Shown: positions 1 through 14,600, counted from the first letter of the stretch. The stretch is DNA of 64,000 bases from Trogon surrucura (GCA_020746105.1 CM036619.1:4122561-4186560); one strand, 5' to 3'. The notes: generated by a model not told the origin, from the letters alone. A program made the numbers and translations.

Positions 1-3000
1 AATTTTTTAATCGTTCTTATTAAAAAGAAAGAAGAAATAATTGTCCCGAACAACTGCTCTACCCTTCATACAGTTCCAATGGTCGCCATAAGAAATTTCA
101 AGACTAGGAGCACCTCAGCCCACTACTCATTCCCTTGGATGGACATGATCTCTTGTTGGAAACAATTGCTTTTTTTCTAGAATATTTTTGTATTGTCTAG
201 AGTATATACTATATCTCTAGATACTCCAGATCTTTCACCCAAAAAGAACTCCTTTCACCCACTTGTGTGGCTTGACTGAAGACCAGATTTTCCAGGTAGA
301 GGTTTCTTTCAAGGTGGCTTAGTAAATAAGAACAGTATCACTCTGCAGAGATTCCTCAACAGAGCAATTTGAGATCCAAATGTTCAACAGCTTAAATCTG
401 AGGAAAAAAAAACCCAAACAATTCTTTAGACATTATTTGCTCTTCCTGTGGTTATTGTCTTACATCATGTCTGATTCATTATTCCATCTATATGCTCAGT
501 TCCAGTCACTAGCAACCTATGTAGTCAGTAGACTGAGAGCTTCTACCTCTTTAGTCTAATAATTAGAATCTTATAAGTGACGTTCTGCAGCTCCCCGATA
601 TTCTAGAAGTAGAGTTAATACAATTAGTTTGTATTTCCCAGCCATTCATAGCAGTTCCTTGTCAAATAGAGTGAGTGCAACGGAATGCTACTGAGCACAC
701 ACAAACTCATTGCAGATAACAGTCACAGTCTTTTTATCTTAAAGGAATTTCGTGTGCAGATCACAGCATTTTAACTTGTTTCCCAACAGTATTGTGAAGC
801 TAGGCTCTTCAAAACACGCAGCACAATAGAACTGCTCCTCAACAGGCAGAAAATATTCATCCTTGAAGAAATCAAGAGATATACATTGCAGGTCTTTCCA
901 TTAAATGGCCAACTCAACACTTAGTCGAGTAATAGAATGTTAGAGCCAGGAACAAACTCCACAGGAGGGGAGAAAACACCTTACTTCAGGTATTTAAATG
1001 AAGATACATGTATGTTTGTGATTCTGTTGCCTAAATACAGAAATCTAGGGTCATCAGAGATGCAGTAAAGTAGTCAAAACTTCTATATCATACTGGAGGA
1101 CATGTCACAGGACACAGGAGAGATACAAGACCTCCTGGAGCATCCAGAGGCCAGAAGGGAAACAGTAAGGTAATTCAAATAGCACTAAATGTTCACATGA
1201 TCCCTACACTTCCCATCTTAACTCTCTTTATACTCAGTGATGATCTGAAGCTGATGCAGTTTCTCGTGCACATGGTCCAAGACAACAACTTTGGGCTGGC
1301 AGTTAAAATACTGGATGATAGGAAAGTCATATTTTTTTGGAGAATACCTTGCGATAGCTCAAACAACACCAAGAACTATGTTTAAGCAATTTAATCCTGT
1401 TCCTGAACTTGATTTTTCATTGAACAAAAAGTATAAACAGTTTTCAGATTCCTCAAAGTAAACGACTGTTAGAAACACAATAAACGTTTATTAGGCAAAC
1501 GCTGAAATGCAGCAAGCTTAGAAAATAGCAGTGGATCCAGACAAAGAACACATTTGAAACGTGGCTGGAAAAAAGAACATTTGCCAAACTGACATTTGAA
1601 CACACAAATCAACACCGCTTTGATCCATTCCTGTGTTGGGTGAACACAGGACAAAACAGGGATTCCTTTTGGAAAGAAATCCACAGTTAGTCACAGATGG
1701 CTGTGACCTCAAAGAACCTGCAAGCCACCTGAGGCAGCAATCTCTGCATCCGAAGCATTTTGTAATGAGGTTTTTAGAGAGATGCAATTTTAGATACTCA
1801 AGCTGAAATCAACATAGACATGCCTCTAAAAAAAAAAAAAGCCACCGGGCTGGACCACTGCCAAGAGCTGCTCTAAAACAGCCTATAACTGTTTCATTTA
1901 CTCTCATGATAAATAGGATGGTTTAATGGAAACACTGTACACAAAACTGTATTGCTCAGGTAATTACCTTGATTGAAACAAGTGTTTTACACTGAAAGCA
2001 AAATTCCCCTGGAGTTAAACCAAACCACAACAAGAACGAGACCTCTGTGGAGACACAGGAATGTAAACAAGTCTGTGTGCTAATTATTTTTCAGTGGTTC
2101 TCTTAATGAGTCACTTGCTAGAGTCCACTGGTCACAAAGATGATTACTTTAATGATGATTCATAGAAATTATGTGTGCATTGCAAATACCAAGTGCTGCA
2201 CCAGTTGCTATGGCAGGAAAATGTGTGTGGCTTGTTCCATAAATAGCAAAGCAAATAATTCCATGACAGCTTGTTCCTCCTTCAGAGGTTCTCCCAGCAT
2301 TGGAAATGGTCTGCAGGGAGCTCACCACACTCAACGTTTCACCTCCTCGCTTTTTTCCAGGCATGTGGATGAAACCCTTAAATACTTATTTTCACCCACA
2401 AAGGTAAATGTTTAGCTCTTTTTTTTCTTCATTTTTCTGCACTGGAGAATAGCAGCTTGATTCTGATCACTCTTATCCTGGTACCAAACAGAAATGCTAG
2501 AGTAAATCTATTTATTTCACGATAAAAATATTACTATAATCTCCAGTTACAGAATACAGCAGACAGAAAAGCAAACACTTCTCTCTCCATACAGAGCAGT
2601 GAGAAATAAGCTGATATTTATGACAGGTAAAAACTGTTGATTTTCAACACCATATAGTGCTGCAGTGTGGTTAACACTAAAAAGAGATTCTTACAAAAAC
2701 ACCTTCTTCTCCTTAGCAGCAGCACTCTCTACCCCATCCTAGGATTTTCTCAGAGAAATGGATTTGGCTGGACTTAGTCTTGCCCCTTTTGAAAAGTATG
2801 TGCATATTCTTGAAAACTCTGAGTGTGTTTTTGGCCTGGGTGTTTTCTAAAGGTTAAATTTTGGAATTAATTTCAAATTGAAAATACTGAAATACAATCA
2901 TTGTCCCTACAGCACCATGAAGAAAACAGCACACATTGAAAATGAATTTAAAGGAATATATGGAAAGTTTGGCTCCTGGTAGTCACCTCTCCTGAGCACT

Positions 3001-3448
3001 GTGATACCAGCAGTGAGCAAGGAAATAAAATAGTCCCATATGGAGCTGGAAAGCTGTTTTCAAGGGGAGGATGCAAACACAAAAAGAAAAAGCAACTCTG
3101 TGGGGTGGTTTGATGGAAGTAGGTTTCCCGTCAGTGAGGATTGACAAGCCTGCCAGGGAAGACAGTTTTACATACAGTCTGCTTCACTAAAGCTTTTAAG
3201 CATCTGCTTTCTCTGAAGAGTCTTTGTTCTAAATGATGATTCTCCGTACAGCAGCTATTTGGTCACAGGTTGCAATGCTCATTGCCCCAGAAAGGAGCAG
3301 AATAGCAAGGCAGAAAGCTCCATTAGATCTGCTGCAGCCATCATGGGTATTAGAGACCTGCAGAGGGAAAGAATTTCCAAAAGGGGAAGATACAGGTGAT
3401 GGAATCTCCCCCTATGTAATGTTTTGAAGCCCAGAACCAAAAGGACCA
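1..3448. other. Unique non-coding DNA, no gene seen
   Basis: AT-rich DNA with no open frame above about 90 codons and no similarity I recognise. There is a run of 13 A at 1828-1840. The small frames have no domain, no splice context and no codon bias that stands out, so I leave this interval as intergenic or intronic. Confidence 0.6.
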
Positions 3449-3664
3449 CTTCACAGAAAGAGTGGTCAGACACTGGAACAGACTGCCTAGGGAGGGGGTT
3501 GAGTCACCATCCCTGGATGTGTTTAAGTGTCACTTAGATGTGGTGTTGGGTGATATGGCTTAGGGGTGAACTTGTAGTGTCGGGTTAATGGTTGTAGTGT
3601 AGGGTTAATGGTTGGACTTGATCCCAAGGGTCATCCCAACCTGAATTGTTCTATGATTCTATGA
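3449..3664 (+). mobile_element. CR1 LINE 3' fragment with 20-bp tandem duplication
   Basis: This is a 5'-truncated CR1 copy. It begins in the last codons of ORF2 (sequence like that coding for [16 protein letters not shown] at the end of CR1 ORF2) and runs through the 3' UTR to the avian CR1 tail, ending in two ATTCTATG-type units. The 3' UTR carries two adjacent 20-bp units (3572-3591 and 3592-3611) differing at one base. The same duplication is present in the minus-strand copy at 28358-28895, so both belong to one subfamily. The reading frame is a non-functional remnant. The 5' boundary is uncertain by about 25 bp. Confidence 0.88.
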
Positions 3665-5032
3665 AGACTGAAAACCTCTCCCCAGGAAAGAAAGATTAGA
3701 GCAGCTGAGACTCTTGAGGTTGTTCCCTCTGAGCTATACAACCTTCAACATGTGGTTAAATCGTTCTACTGTTGATGTTCACAGGCCACGAATCATCCTG
3801 CAGTAAGTAGAACGTAACCACTGCGTAGTTCATTAGGAAGGACAGTCCTACCACAAGAAGTTCATGGCCTGAACAGTCAGGGTGGAAAGAAAAGACAGAT
3901 AGGAAAGAAGATGTATTTGTATCCCTGTGTTATGAGATGTTGATGAAAAAAAAAAAAAAAAGAAAATACAATAAAATTCTCCATTGGCTTCCTGAATAGT
4001 GGTAATTAAAAGTTTGGACCTTACATGTTTTGGGGTTGTTAATGAAGCATACATGAAAAATCAGCAGAAGTCCTCAACCAGGGTTTGCACTGTGCTTGGC
4101 AGTGAACTCTGCACTTTTGCACAGCACATAAGCAATTTTCAGGTCTCCTGACACTGGTTTTGCATCTTAACAAACATGAAGGACAGAATGCCAGAAATTG
4201 TCTGTCCCAAAATTTCAGAAAGGGACAACCCTGCAACAATGATGGCAAAAGGGAAGAACCATCTGCTGCTGTGGTTTGAGCTGCAAAAATATTTTCACAG
4301 GTCTAAAGGGGTGGAGGGGGAGGCAGAGACCTGTTAGGAAACAAATACACCACTCAGAGAATGTAAACAGATGAGGAGAGAGGCAGAAAAAGCTGCATAC
4401 ATGGCAATACTCACCTGCGACATCACTACGAGGAAGCAAAAAATATCTGAAACTGATGTCTGCAATCCCAGAAAAGAAACAACAGCAACTCACCAGCCTG
4501 ATTGAACATGTGGAGTCCCTACAAGCTAAGCCAACAAGAGCCAGCACGGAGATAAATGCCATTTAGATGATGGTTGTTACTGCACCGCAGTGGCAGAAAC
4601 CCACAGCCTCCTCTTGTGCAGAAGGAGCCAAAATGAAGTTTCAACTGGTAATTGAGATAGACAGGGAGGCTCAAAACCTTGCTCTCCGCAGCTTGGCTCT
4701 GAGCTCTCAAGCAGCCTGTCAGAGCCCAACAGACCCAAGGAAAAGCAGAGAGCAAGCAGCAGCCACAAGAAGGTGAAGACGGTTACCACAAAACAGCTGT
4801 TGAGATCAGCATCTCCCCAGGTTTTAAGACAGCAGCAGCTACTCACAAATGTGAAAGCTGCTGTTTTCTTCAACACTGGTCCAGAGAAGACATTCCCTGA
4901 GAAAGAAGAGTGAAGAAGAGGTATTTGGCCAGGGATGAAGTTAGATTTGTAGTGAACAGACAGGTAACCATGGAAAATTTGTAGTTTTCTTAATCCAGTA
5001 CTGATCAGAGTGATACAAGACATGGGATCTCA
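3665..5032. other. Non-coding DNA between two CR1 copies
   Basis: No supported gene. It contains a run of 16 A at 3946-3961. A minus-strand open stretch at 4577-5023 (148 codons) has no recognisable domain and a composition typical of chance frames. Confidence 0.55.
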
Positions 5033-5665
5033 ACAGAATCACAGAATCGCTGAGGCTGGAAAAGACCTCTGAAGTCATCAAGTCCAGCCTGTGACCCAGC
5101 ACCACCACATCGGCCAGATCACGGCACCAAGTGCCACATCCAGCCTCTCCTTAAACCCCTCCAGGGACGGTGACTCCCCCTTTCTCTGGGCAGAGCATCC
5201 CAGTGCCTGAGCACCCTCTCCATGAGGAAGGGCTGCCTGAGATCCAACCTGAACCTCCCCTGACGCAGTTTCAGGCCGGGCCCTCTCGTCCTGTCACTGG
5301 TTGCCCAGGAGAAGAGCCCAACCCCACCTGACTACACCCTCCCTTTGGGCAGTTGTAGAGAGTGAGAAGGTCCCCCCTGAGTCTCCTCTTCTCCATCTGA
5401 ACACCCCCAGCTCCCTCAGCCTCTCCTCCCAGGACTTTCCCTCCAGTCCCTTCCCCAGCCTCGTTGCTCTCCTCTGGGCCCGCTCCAGCCCCTCAAGGTC
5501 TTTCTTGCAGGGAGGGGCCCAGACCTGCACCCAGGGCTCGAGGTGAGGCCTCCCCAGTGCTGAGCACAGGGGCAGAATCACATCCCTGCTCCTGCTGCCA
5601 CACTGCTCCTGACACAAGCCAAGATGCCACTGGCCTTCCGGGCCACCTGGGCACACTGCTGGCTC
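5033..5665 (-). mobile_element. CR1 LINE, 5'-truncated, carrying decayed RT C-terminus
   Basis: The 3' end lies at 5033, where the reverse complement of the CR1 tail reads AGAATCACAGAATC. The element extends leftward along its own sense to about 5665, inside the part of ORF2 that follows the reverse-transcriptase core. Translation of the minus strand gives fragments such as [18 protein letters not shown] and [11 protein letters not shown], which match the C-terminal portion of CR1 ORF2. It is GC-rich compared with its surroundings. No endonuclease or RT catalytic motif is present, so it is a dead 5'-truncated copy about 630 bp long. It closely resembles the shorter copy at 11429-11629 and is probably the same subfamily. 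Confidence 0.9.
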
Positions 5666-8600
5666 TGAATTTGTAACAGGATAGTAGTCTATGTCTACTA
5701 TTCTGAACATTTTCGGCTCATCCATGTATGTAAGGTTCTCACAGACTTCAGTTACCCCTGGATTTTGAATACAGAGAGGGGACAAACTCAGCATTGCAAG
5801 ATTTTAAATCTGTGAGACCCTTTCACTTTCAAGTCAGAAAGCCTCCTCTGCTCTATGGAGGATGAACTATGCACCTCAGAGTATGTGCAAACATGAGGTA
5901 TTACTGCACCACTTAACATTTGAGTCTTCTCAAGCAAGTTTCATAATTTCTGTCCATTTCTCTTCCCATGTAAGGCTGTTTATGGCAGGTCAATCTTTTT
6001 GCACCTTAAACACAGTAACATGAAAACACCTCTGAGGCACTTGCAAAAGTTTTGCCTCACTTATGAAGTCTTGACCTGTTGCAGAAGGTAGGAAACATGA
6101 TTTTAAAGACAGCAAAAATCTTGTCTCTGACATCTCATGTAAACACTCTAACCATTGCCCTAAGTCAGAAAAGAATTATTAAAACTCTGTGGTTACCTGA
6201 GCCTTACCTTGATGAACAACCGTAGACAAGATAGCTGGAAGAATCTCTAGTTTCTTAATCCTGATGAACTTGATCAGATGTGCAGTAGAAGTTGCCCATG
6301 TGCCCACTGGCTGTAATGAGACAGAGCACAGAGTACTGGTAAAAACTGGAATGGCTTGAGAATTTAAACTCCCAAAATCAAGCAGATTTTTTTTTTGTAG
6401 GGTTTTCAGGACTTAATAGTTTGAGTTGGGTGCTAAGAGCGGGTGAAATTAGTTGTGTCCTTGAATATCTTTATTTCCACCAAATCTGTAGGGACACTGG
6501 ACAGATGACTTAGACAAGACTCTTAGCTTTTAGGCAGCTAGAATTAGATAACTCAATCCCCTGACACACTCCCAAGCCATTTTATATATCTAGTCCTAGT
6601 GACAGCTGGTTCTCTTCTAAAACACCGTAGAAAAAGGATACTACCGATTCTTGAAGAAAATCATGTCCCAGATAGTTATGGAAAGGAATGCCATCTGTAA
6701 GTCTGAATCTCAATTTTGTTCTCATTAGATCTTCATTATATCAGCCATCATTGTAATGCAGAGACCTGAATCTATCCCCTCTATATTCACCTGCAAGCTA
6801 TTTCCTTTAATTGCTGCGCACACAGAAAATCAGATGGATTCTAACAACAGTGATTCATTGGCTCAGCTGTTAAATGTAATTTGTGCATCTCTCTGTACAG
6901 TTTATTTATGTATTTCCCATCCCTGCACCATCTGACTGCTTCCAAATCTTTACTGAAGTTATCCTCACAAATATTTCCCTAGTTCCAAAGGGCAGATGTG
7001 GAAGAATAGCCAAAACCTAATCCCTGTAGCATTATCTCCAAAGGTTTTACTTCCACTGAAAACACAAGTTTACAGACTGAAATCCTAGAGATACAAAAAC
7101 CAGCACGGGCTAACATCTGTCATACCAAGAGATGAACTCTTGGCATGGAAATGTCTCATGGGTGAGCTCTGAAGTCGAGCAAGTGAACTAGGAAGTTAGT
7201 CTGAATCGGACTTTGTCTAACGTAGCTACTTATGTGACTGCCCTTTTCTAACAAGATCGAGCTTCATTACAGGAGTGAAAAGAATCTAATGAATCTCTAA
7301 TTGTGCTGCTGAGGAAGAAAAAATAAATAAAAAATCCAAAGCAAATAGTGTTTTGTCAGTCAATGTTGAATAGATGTCGATCTCCTGGTGTGCAGGAGAA
7401 CAAAACACAGACCTTTTCCAGGACCAGTTAGCAAATTGAGTCAACTGGATATACTTGAAAGAAGATTGGTGTTTTCATTACCCCATTCACTGAGGGAATT
7501 GGTGTGGAAGCCGTGATAATTACCACTTTGATGTACACACATATGTAGTTAAACACGTCTCCACTTGCTCTCATCACTAATGGACATTAACTTCTTTCTC
7601 CTTTGCTTTCCCCAGTTCAGTGGGTCGCACTCATCTTCCCTTCTTCTTCCTAAGAGGACCCCCTTGAGGGAATCATCTTGTGCATGTACTCCTTGTCTGA
7701 TCTGTGATGTAGCTACTACAACATCTGTTGTATGGCAGAAAACAGCCCTATTTGCCTTTCCACAACCAAAAGAAAGACAAGAGAGCGTAACTGTGCACAT
7801 ACAGCAAGAGATGTTATGTTTCACGGTAAAGCAATAGTATCTTGTCCTTAGACAGATCTATTCGTCACCTGAGTTTGAAGAGCCCTCGAGCAGCTCTGGG
7901 AGTATTATTTTTTTTTTTTCTGCCTTCAGAGGTCAAATGATGTGACCTTACATGGGAGATGGCTTCCATGTTTGTTATATTCCCTGTTCTTCTCAACACA
8001 TCATATTTTTAGGTTGCCTTAGTCATCAACTACAGTAATGCAACATTACAGTTCCATGATAAATTTGAGACATTCAGTGTCACAGGCTCCCAGAATTCAG
8101 CATTTAGTCATCAGGGTTTCCTCTTCTCCCAACAAAATCACAAGTTTGTCTAAATATCAAGACACTTAAAATCAACAGTAAATATACTGGGTTGAGGGAG
8201 TGGTTCTTCTTATTTGCCATCTCATGTCTGAAATACTTAGATCTTTAGGGTTTGGGCTGCTTGGGAGAAATTCTCTGAAATAGAAATTTGACAGTGTGTT
8301 GTGTGAGCAGAGGAACCAGCAAAGCATCATATACAGAGGTCCTCTGGGTTCCCCTTAGAGCCTTCACTTTAGGAGGGGCAGCTGAATAATCTCTTTACCC
8401 CTCCACGTGCTCTATTAAAAATTAGAGATTAATATCTTTGAGGTTAATATCTGTCATTCTATCAACTGTGGTGAACTCATCTAACAGACACAGAAGTTCT
8501 CTGGGTGAAGAGATACACAAGCACACAGAGGAAATATGATGTCCTTTTTGGAGCTCAACAGAACAGATTCTGTTCAATGATTTTCTGTTCTGCTAGTGGC

Positions 8601-11428
8601 TGGCCCAGCCCTAACCCTCAACGCTTGATCACAAAACCTTTTATTTCTGGGCTTTGACCTCTAAAATCAATTTCTCACAACTACAGAATTTAATGATTCT
8701 GGGAGCTCCAGATCAAACAACATCGAGTTTTGTTGCTAGTTTTGATTCCACAGTCTTCATGCACCCCTAGGGTTAAAATGTGAACGTGCATCTCCAGGAA
8801 ATTCAGAAGTAGCGGTAAGCTTATAGCTATACAATTTTTAAGAAGATACATCCTATATGAGTTAAAGATCTGCTGATAGTTTAAAACAACTGGTTCTTTG
8901 CTTTGATGTGCAACGCATTCAGGCTGACAAGGAAAGAAAGCTGCAGGTACTTGTAAACATATTGATAAATGGTCGAAATGTAACTTATTCAAAGCAAGAA
9001 AAGTGCAATGTGGCACAAATTTCCCAAAGTTCCTCCCATCAGGCTAACAAATACATGGTAAAACTACACCAGATGGTAGAGTAACTCTGCAGAAAACTAA
9101 ATTATTGAACTTTTATCCCAGCTGGAGCAAACTATTCATGATGAGCAGAAAGCAGAACTATTTTAAAGACACAGAAGGTGTAGTTTAGCTTGAAAGAGTG
9201 ATCGAGATGGCAGTAAGTGATGAGTTTTCAATTACTCCACATTTTAGTACAGAAATATACCTGGTCAAAACAAACTGAATTTTGCTAGCTGTGGTACAGG
9301 TAGGTGGCTGGGTGCTCTTGTGTTCACTTTTGCTCGTAGTAAAATTAAGAAAGTAAAAGCAAATGTATTATAAGCCAAAAAAAAAAAAAAAAGGAAGGAA
9401 ATAAAAGCTTTCTCAGCCAATGAAGCATTTGGCACAGTGGAACCAATATCACAATGCACCACTGAAGTAAGAGCTAGCCTTATGCAACACCCAGTGAAAT
9501 TAATTTTTTATGAATAAATAAAATAGCTGAAGTTTTGAGAGGAAGAGGAAAAGAAAAAGCTAACCAAGAAGTTTAGTTAGAATAAGAGCCCTCAGGTTTC
9601 AACTCTTAAACTAGTCTCTAACTACTCAGAAAAATTAGTCTTGTACACTTCCTTGGCAGTCAGGCTGACTTAAACCTGCTCGAGACACAACAGTGTTCTA
9701 GGTAGATTCTGTGTCTGATCCATACTGACAACTACAAAATCGTCATCATCATCAGAGAAATCAATTCTCTGGAAACTCACAATATCAAATCATAGGGTTG
9801 TGAAACAAAGGTATATATCACCCAATGACCAATGTATTGGTTCTTCATCTAGAGTCTCACACATTCTCTTTCTCCAAAATATCTAAAGGGGAGTTTTTTA
9901 ACATTAATTAAAGCCTTTTCTTTTTCTTTTTTATTCTGCAAAATGATCAGCTTAGAACAACTTGTGTTGCAAAATGCTGTCAGTAAAAAAGCAAAAAGAA
10001 AAGGATTTCCTCATAGAAGATGTCATCGGTACTTCTTTATCCCTCAGAGGAATAAGACAAATACAGGGACAAGTTTTGGCAGAGAAAAGGGGGCAGCCAC
10101 CTCTGCTGTCCGTGATGTCTGTGCAACCTGCAATTGCCACTCTCTCTGTTGGTGACAGATGAAGTCAAACATACTCGAAAAGCTCTTTGATGATGTGCAC
10201 AGCCACGTGGGATGAATCCTGCCGTGAACAGTTCAGTTACGTGGATTGATATTGATGTTTTTTTTCACATAGCAAAAAGAAAGTGGAACACCATAGAAAC
10301 AAATGAGCTGCACTCCAGCCTGCAAAACTTTCTGAAAACTTAGCTCCTTATTAAATCAAGCATGTCGTCTTAAACACTCTAAGCCGTTTATTGAACTATT
10401 TACCATCTCTGCCTACAATGCAAATAGTTGCAGATAACATCATTCTCATGTCTCTTCAGACAGAAGTGTTCATTCTCAAGTTTTCACTTAAAAATTCAGA
10501 TTAAAACATCTCTTTCTCACACCACATGTTAAACAATGACATCCTATCACCAGTATCTCATTCCCATTTAACTTGATCTGTGGCTGAATGAGCATGTAGT
10601 GAAATAAAGCTTCTTTTATCACTTTCACCATTGCCTCACCTCTTTCATTTGGGACTAGGGTTGCTCAACAGGGGCTCTCACTGAGATTTTAGTGCTGCTT
10701 GTACCTCCAGATTTGGTCTCAGAGATTTCAATTTACTTTCCCTGCTTAGTAAGCAAAGCAGTACTCTCACTGTTCTTATTCTTTACTTTTCTAGATTTTA
10801 TTCACAGTATTTTTTTTTCAGTGAAGGTCCTGCCTCCCAGCTGGTCTTTGTTTACTGGCAGGAACAGCAGCTCTGCCTGCTCTGGCTCTTCACACTGCTA
10901 GAACTGTGCTTATGCAAGGGCCAGATTGTGCCCTTAGGAAGGCTGTTTTCTTGAGATTTCTCACCAAGCCTCGATACTTAAATCCAAAAACACCCTTTGC
11001 CTCCAAACAACAGGCAAACCTAAAGTTTAGTTTCACATCGAAAGCAGAAAAAAAAAGCATATCTGGATGTGGGCAAACACAACGACATCAGTAGTGGGGG
11101 GGATTCATTCCATCTGAGCCCCAGCTGCTGTTTCTCAGTGTATCAGACAGGGCAGTGACACAGGTGATGGAGTGGAAGAAGCAGTTCAGGGAGCACCATG
11201 GAGTGATGCTTGGCAGTTCTGCAGGGGCCATACTCACTGGACATGGCAGGCAGGTTGCAGGACCCCAAGTACCAGCAGATCATTTTTGTTCTAGCAGAGC
11301 TGAAGAAAACAATCAGAGGCTGCTTCTGGTTGGATGATGAGCTAGTTTCCAGCCAGAAGCTGCGATCAGGAATTCCCTTTACATGCACGAGTTTTGTAGG
11401 TGTTTTTATAGGAATGCTGTCACTGAGC
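5666..11428. other. Long unique non-coding interval, no gene seen
   Basis: Nearly 5.8 kb without recognisable coding sequence, RNA gene or mobile element. Homopolymers include 13 T near 7907-7919 and 16 A at 9377-9392. Open frames here are all about 110 codons or less and overlap on opposite strands, as expected by chance. Confidence 0.6.
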
Positions 11429-11629
11429 AGAATCACAGAATTGTTGAGGCTGGAAAAGACCTCTGAGATCATCAAGTCCAGCCTATGACTCAACAGCTAC
11501 GCAACAGCTAGACCATGGCACTAAGTGCCACATCCAGCCTCTCCTTAAACACCTCCAGGGACTGTGACTCCACCCCTTCCCTGGGCAGAGCATCCCAGTG
11601 CCTGAGCATCCTCTCCGTGAGGAAGGAGC
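11429..11629 (-). mobile_element. CR1 LINE short 3' fragment
   Basis: Reverse-oriented CR1 3' end starting with AGAATCACAGAATTG. It is nearly colinear with the copy at 5033-5665 over its first 200 bases, including the segments coding on the minus strand for the last ORF2 residues and the 3' UTR. The similarity stops abruptly at about 11629, the point of 5' truncation. It has no coding potential. Confidence 0.88.
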
Positions 11630-14600
11630 ACTAGAGGATGAACTCATATGGCTAAATGCATGCATCTACAGTGCACACCTTCTATCTTAGAAACTCATTG
11701 CAGGCTTCCTTTCTAGTCAGTACAGTTTTCCAACTGTTTGCCTTGTCCTGATTTAGCTACCTTCATTTGGTCAGGTGAATTATTCCACAGACTGCACTGA
11801 TTGCATGGACCAGATTTTCGCTGACTGCAAATGAGTCTGGACAGCCCGGCATCCAGAGTGTGGTAGATGCTACCATCCAAGACAGCCTTAAGTGCCCAGT
11901 ACACACCATATATCTGCCAGATCAGGCAGGTATGACACAGAATCTATAGAAGACTTACATCTTGATGGACTAACTTGTGGAGGTCTGCTGGGTTACTACA
12001 CAGCATCTCCAAGAGCAACAACATCTATATTTAGGCAATAAAATTGCACTTCAGGAGCCTAGATTGTAAAATAATCCTTGCTAATTAGCACATGCAAATA
12101 CATCTGCTTTCTGTGGCTGATTATCTGATCACAGAACACAACTAGACATGGTTTCAACACAGTATGTTTGGGCAGTGTGAGGAAAACAGATTCGTGTGAC
12201 CCTGCAGCCTTTCAGGGTCACTTCTGGTTCTGCATCATTTTCTGAAATATAGTCCTGACATTAGATACTGAGCATAGAGATAGAAGAGACAGAAATCCTC
12301 CCGTCCTGTAAAGGCTTAAATTCTCACTAGATGCATGACATTTTTATGAGAAAGCCAGCTGTAGAGCCAAATTATGAGTTAGTTCTGTGTTTATCAGCAT
12401 TCATCCCCTCTTTCTTTTTGAACAGCTTCAGGCTGATTTACCAGCACCTCTGTCAGCCTTTTGTTCCAATTTTCCCTTTCATCCTCTGCCGGCTACAGAG
12501 GAAAACTTACCTCCTAAGGCTAAAGTTAACCTTTGCCAATTAAAACTGGTTATAAAGCAAGAAAGCCACTTGAAAGATGAGCTTATATATTTTTAATTCA
12601 CCTCTGGCTGCTTCAATTAATTAAGTACTGCCTATATGCACAGGAAGAAGTATGAAATCACCAGGAGTTGCATCACTGACAGCGTTCCTGTCACTGTACA
12701 GAGATAACAGATACCAGTTATTACTTGATTCTTCACATTGTTCTTTCTGATTAACTTCAATATAACAAGTTCGGAAACACTGAAAGCAAGTGACTGCATC
12801 CGCAAAAGCCTTGGGTTCAAGCTGTCTTTGGGTTGATTAGATATTCATGAAAGTGGTGCCAGACTGGTTTATACTCCTTCAGATCATTTGAACACAATTT
12901 ACAAACTGTGGATGTGTGAGAGGGAAAAGATTAGTCCAATCTTACACCACTTAGTAGCAGAAAAAGATCTGAGAGAGCAGAGCGTTGGCAGATAATTTGT
13001 CTTAGTTTTGAAATACCTATGTGTAAGATCTCCTCCAAAGGGGTGCCAAGAGGTGAGAAAAAGGGTAGAGAGAAACACAGAAGAAGTCAGAGGGGAACGT
13101 GGGATGCCCTTTGCAGAAGGCAGTTGTCCTCTAATGATACAAAATATGCAATATATGGAAATATATTTCATAAAAACTGTCTTACTCTTGACCTCAGATG
13201 CAACAGGGAAATTCCAACAGAAGCCATGAGTTCCTCACAAGCCTTAAACTTCTGGCCAGAAGCATTGAAATGCAGAGAAAGTTTAGGAGACTTTTCCATG
13301 GCACAGGAATTTAATTTTCAACCTTTCATGGTCTCAGGAGAAATGTCAGGGCATTATTAACAGCCAGCATCAAATACTTTTCCTGGTACTGATTAACGGT
13401 GTGATTCCCACACCATGTATATGTAGGATAAATATTCATAAGATCACCCTTCATATACCACAACAGAAAAATGGCTTAAGAAGAAATACTTAGCATTGGA
13501 AAGAAACTTTCCTCCTCGGAATGGGATGGAAAATGGTCCTTGAAATAACCAACCACCATCAGAAACATGGCAGCAGTCAGGACTGGACATTGATTTGATG
13601 GACTGTAACAGTCATACACAAAACTGCAAAAAACAACTTGGACACACCTTTTTCTGCAGGAAATTCCATCCCTGGTAACATCCTATGCTTAATTTATATG
13701 AAATGTACTGTTTTTCAAACTCTCCTTCTTCAAGAGCTATTAATAACATGCAATTTAAAGTGACAGAAAGAAAGAGAGCAAAAGAAAGAGTGAAGGGAGG
13801 AGAGAATGGGAGGAAAGCCATTTGCAAATGAGTCGTTCCCCAGGAATGCTTTGACAAGCTGTCAGCCTGAGATCTGATAAAGACATCCAGTTAAAATACT
13901 CCACTAGGTTTTAGCTGAAGGAAGTTTGATGTTCTGACGGTGTGCATGCGGAAAACTCCGCACAGGAGACGTTTAATTTCCATGGGAATGACTTTCAGAT
14001 AGCCCAAATGATTTGAAAGTCATTCTGCCTTTTAGCAATAATGAATATACAAAAGAACTGTGCAAAAAAAAGACAGAAAAACCAACTTGGAAGAGTAATC
14101 TCCACCGCTAGAATGTTATATATGATTAGTAATAAAGTAATATTAAGCAACAGGACCTTTTAAATCAACTAGGTGATGAGAAAAGAAATAGAATAACAGT
14201 CTTTATACCAGTCCATCTTACCTAAACATTAACCAGCTCTAGCTGGATACTGAAGGAAATTAAGCCAGATAATTTTAATGGCTCCCTTAAGCCATGTATA
14301 TCTATCAATCAGTCTCCCAGGGTCCAAAGACTCTTTCCACACCATAATCTGTGCAATCGTTAAATGTTCCCGTTAGTAGGAGTCCAGCACTCCCCATAAA
14401 AACTTCCTGAGATAGAGCCTACATTGTCCTCAGCTTCAGTCCTAATTGCTTATTCTTGATGGTCCCCTGTCTTGTTTCTTCCCTGCCTTAACTGTTTCCA
14501 CTTTATAGATACTTGCACAGTGTTACTGCATTCTTCCTTGGCTGACATTTAAGCTGCATACCATTGCAAGATACCAGATCAACCTTCTCCGTCTTTGTCT

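Noticed and set aside
3665..3742. A further CR1 piece continuing the copy at 3449-3664
   Set aside because: A few words resemble the GLFSLEK block, but the alignment by eye is too poor and no second tail follows.
4577..5023. 148-codon minus-strand frame
   Set aside because: No domain or motif recognised, and overlapping frames occur on the other strand.
5294..5794. 166-codon minus-strand frame as a host protein
   Set aside because: Most of it is decayed CR1 ORF2 C-terminus within 5033-5665; the upstream part is flanking DNA read in frame.
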